Below, one piece after another: positions 41,888 to 42,500 of a DNA stretch of 42,500 nucleotides. Source of the DNA: Isochrysis galbana. Taxonomy: Eukaryota; Haptophyta; Isochrysidales; Isochrysidaceae. How positions within the stretch are numbered: position 1 is the stretch's first letter; every line of letters begins with the position of its first letter. Below the pieces are notes generated by a model. That model did no database searches, was not told where the DNA came from, and worked only from the letters and a program-made list of their open reading frames with translations. Made by a program: the position numbers and the translations under genes. The stretch spans positions 6,433,440 through 6,475,939 of the forward strand of contig CM030935.1 in NCBI GenBank assembly GCA_018136815.1, written 5' to 3'.

Positions 41888-41945
41888 AAAGTAGTGGGTC
41901 CAGGGCGCCAGGGCCGCGTGCGCGGTAAGAGTATTATAAAGTTTT
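41888..41945 (+). mobile_element. Retrotransposon 3' tail abutting the repeat arm
   Basis: GTAGTGGGTCCAGG, CCGCGTGCGCGGTAAGAG and TATTATAAAGTTTTT form a diverged version of the 10395-10477 tail. It begins right where the arm ends, so the arm could itself be the body of a retroelement passenger. Confidence 0.6.
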
Positions 41946-42335
41946 TGTAGTTAGCGAGACGGCACCCGCTTGGTTGACGCATAGCGTGCCACCTCTTGTT
42001 TCATATGCTGATGCTGCCGGCATGTGCATGGGGCATGGGCGTGGGCAAAGCATTGGCAAAAATGGCGTGCTCGTTGGGGTCTCCGGCGTGCCCCAGAGAA
42101 CAGAAATGCCAAATCATCCATAGAGCTTGCTGTGCGCTGTGCCCCTACCACATCGACGGAGCGTATCAAAACACTGGGAGCCTCCGGTTCTCGACGCTCT
42201 TTTCTCCAACGTGCCCGCCATGCACAACCTTGAACCATGAATTATCAACAATACAAGGAGTCCGTACCAACACCCTTTTCACATGCTCTGCAGGCCCTGG
42301 CGTGTGCTCCATCGAGCTCAAGAGCAACGCCTCAC
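41946..42335. other. No gene assigned; likely intron or spacer
   Basis: If the exon at 42336 belongs to a minus-strand gene, its intron runs into this stretch. I could not pick an acceptor with confidence. A 95-residue minus-strand frame (42238-41951) has no recognisable family. Confidence 0.35.
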
Positions 42336-42500
42336 CTATCCCCTTTCTCCTTTTTTTCCTTTTCCTTCTTCAATTCAAGTACCGCGATGGAGTGCGAGCG
42401 CCACTCCTCGTTCTGTTGCTTAAGGTGCGAGATGAATGCGTCCTTTACCTCTCCCGCGCGCTTCTCTGCGCGCGCCTCAGCATTGTACTCCGCCTCTCGA
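42336..42500 (-). CDS. Exon of a coiled-coil protein, partial
   Basis: From the window edge the minus strand reads REAEYNAEARAEKRAGEVKD, AFISHLKQQNEEWRSHSIAV, LELKKEKEKKEKGD without a stop. At 42336/42335 it meets a donor, GATAG then GTGAGG. The heptad-like charged pattern indicates a coiled coil. Its start lies outside the window and the next exon is not certain. No family named. Confidence 0.6.

Overview
The window is nuclear DNA of a GC-rich eukaryote that builds motile cilia or flagella. Several genes have GT-AG introns of about 80 to 290 bases: RPB3 has one, the TPR gene has one, and the acyl-CoA synthetase has seven. Actin is a typical 376-residue eukaryotic actin, and the left edge carries SPAG6/PF16, a central-pair protein of the axoneme. 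High GC, long GA/CT microsatellites and dense young retroelements suggest a flagellated microalga; a haptophyte is my best guess, but the sequence does not prove it.

Host genes, left to right: SPAG6 (minus, cut by the left edge); RNA polymerase II subunit RPB3 (plus, two exons); a TPR protein with a C-terminal CS-like domain (minus, two exons); actin (minus); an ACSS3-type mitochondrial short-chain acyl-CoA synthetase (plus, eight exons that together give 676 residues); a membrane-anchored bicupin related to oxalate decarboxylases (minus); a small MGN-starting single-pass membrane protein (plus); a secreted-type acidic protein with a frame break at a run of eight C (minus); an 863-residue coiled-coil protein (minus); and a coiled-coil exon cut by the right edge (minus). 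These are unrelated housekeeping and cell-structure genes, not an operon or pathway cluster. SPAG6, and possibly the TPR and coiled-coil proteins, point to flagellar biology. Most starts lie a short way from a GA or CT tract.

The space between genes is packed with retroelements of one family. A composite non-LTR retrotransposon (CCCH zinc fingers, an EEP/APE-type endonuclease and a C-terminal zinc knuckle) occurs only as deleted copies. No copy shows a reverse transcriptase core, yet five insertions have clear target-site duplications of 16 to 19 bp: 3258-6769, 8953-10477, 16165-17083, 22650-23400, and a 36-base insertion at 32059-32094. The 5' ends, nine in all, begin with CAAC or a close variant followed by a short inverted repeat whose two arms change together between copies. 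Most 3' ends share a short tail ending in (R)ACTATTAAAAGGTTT or a variant. Mobilisation in trans by a full-length relative elsewhere is the natural inference.

Other repeats: a roughly 594-base repeat in two inverted copies (9513-10106 and 21735-22328); two chromodomain reading frames placed tail to tail, one split by a retroelement (15937-17370); an imperfect inverted repeat near 27.8-28.4 kb; and, near the right end, an inverted pair of a third repeat (38092-38605 and about 40000-41887) in which one arm holds about seven 204-base tandem units and the other only one. That last structure resembles a foldback-type element.
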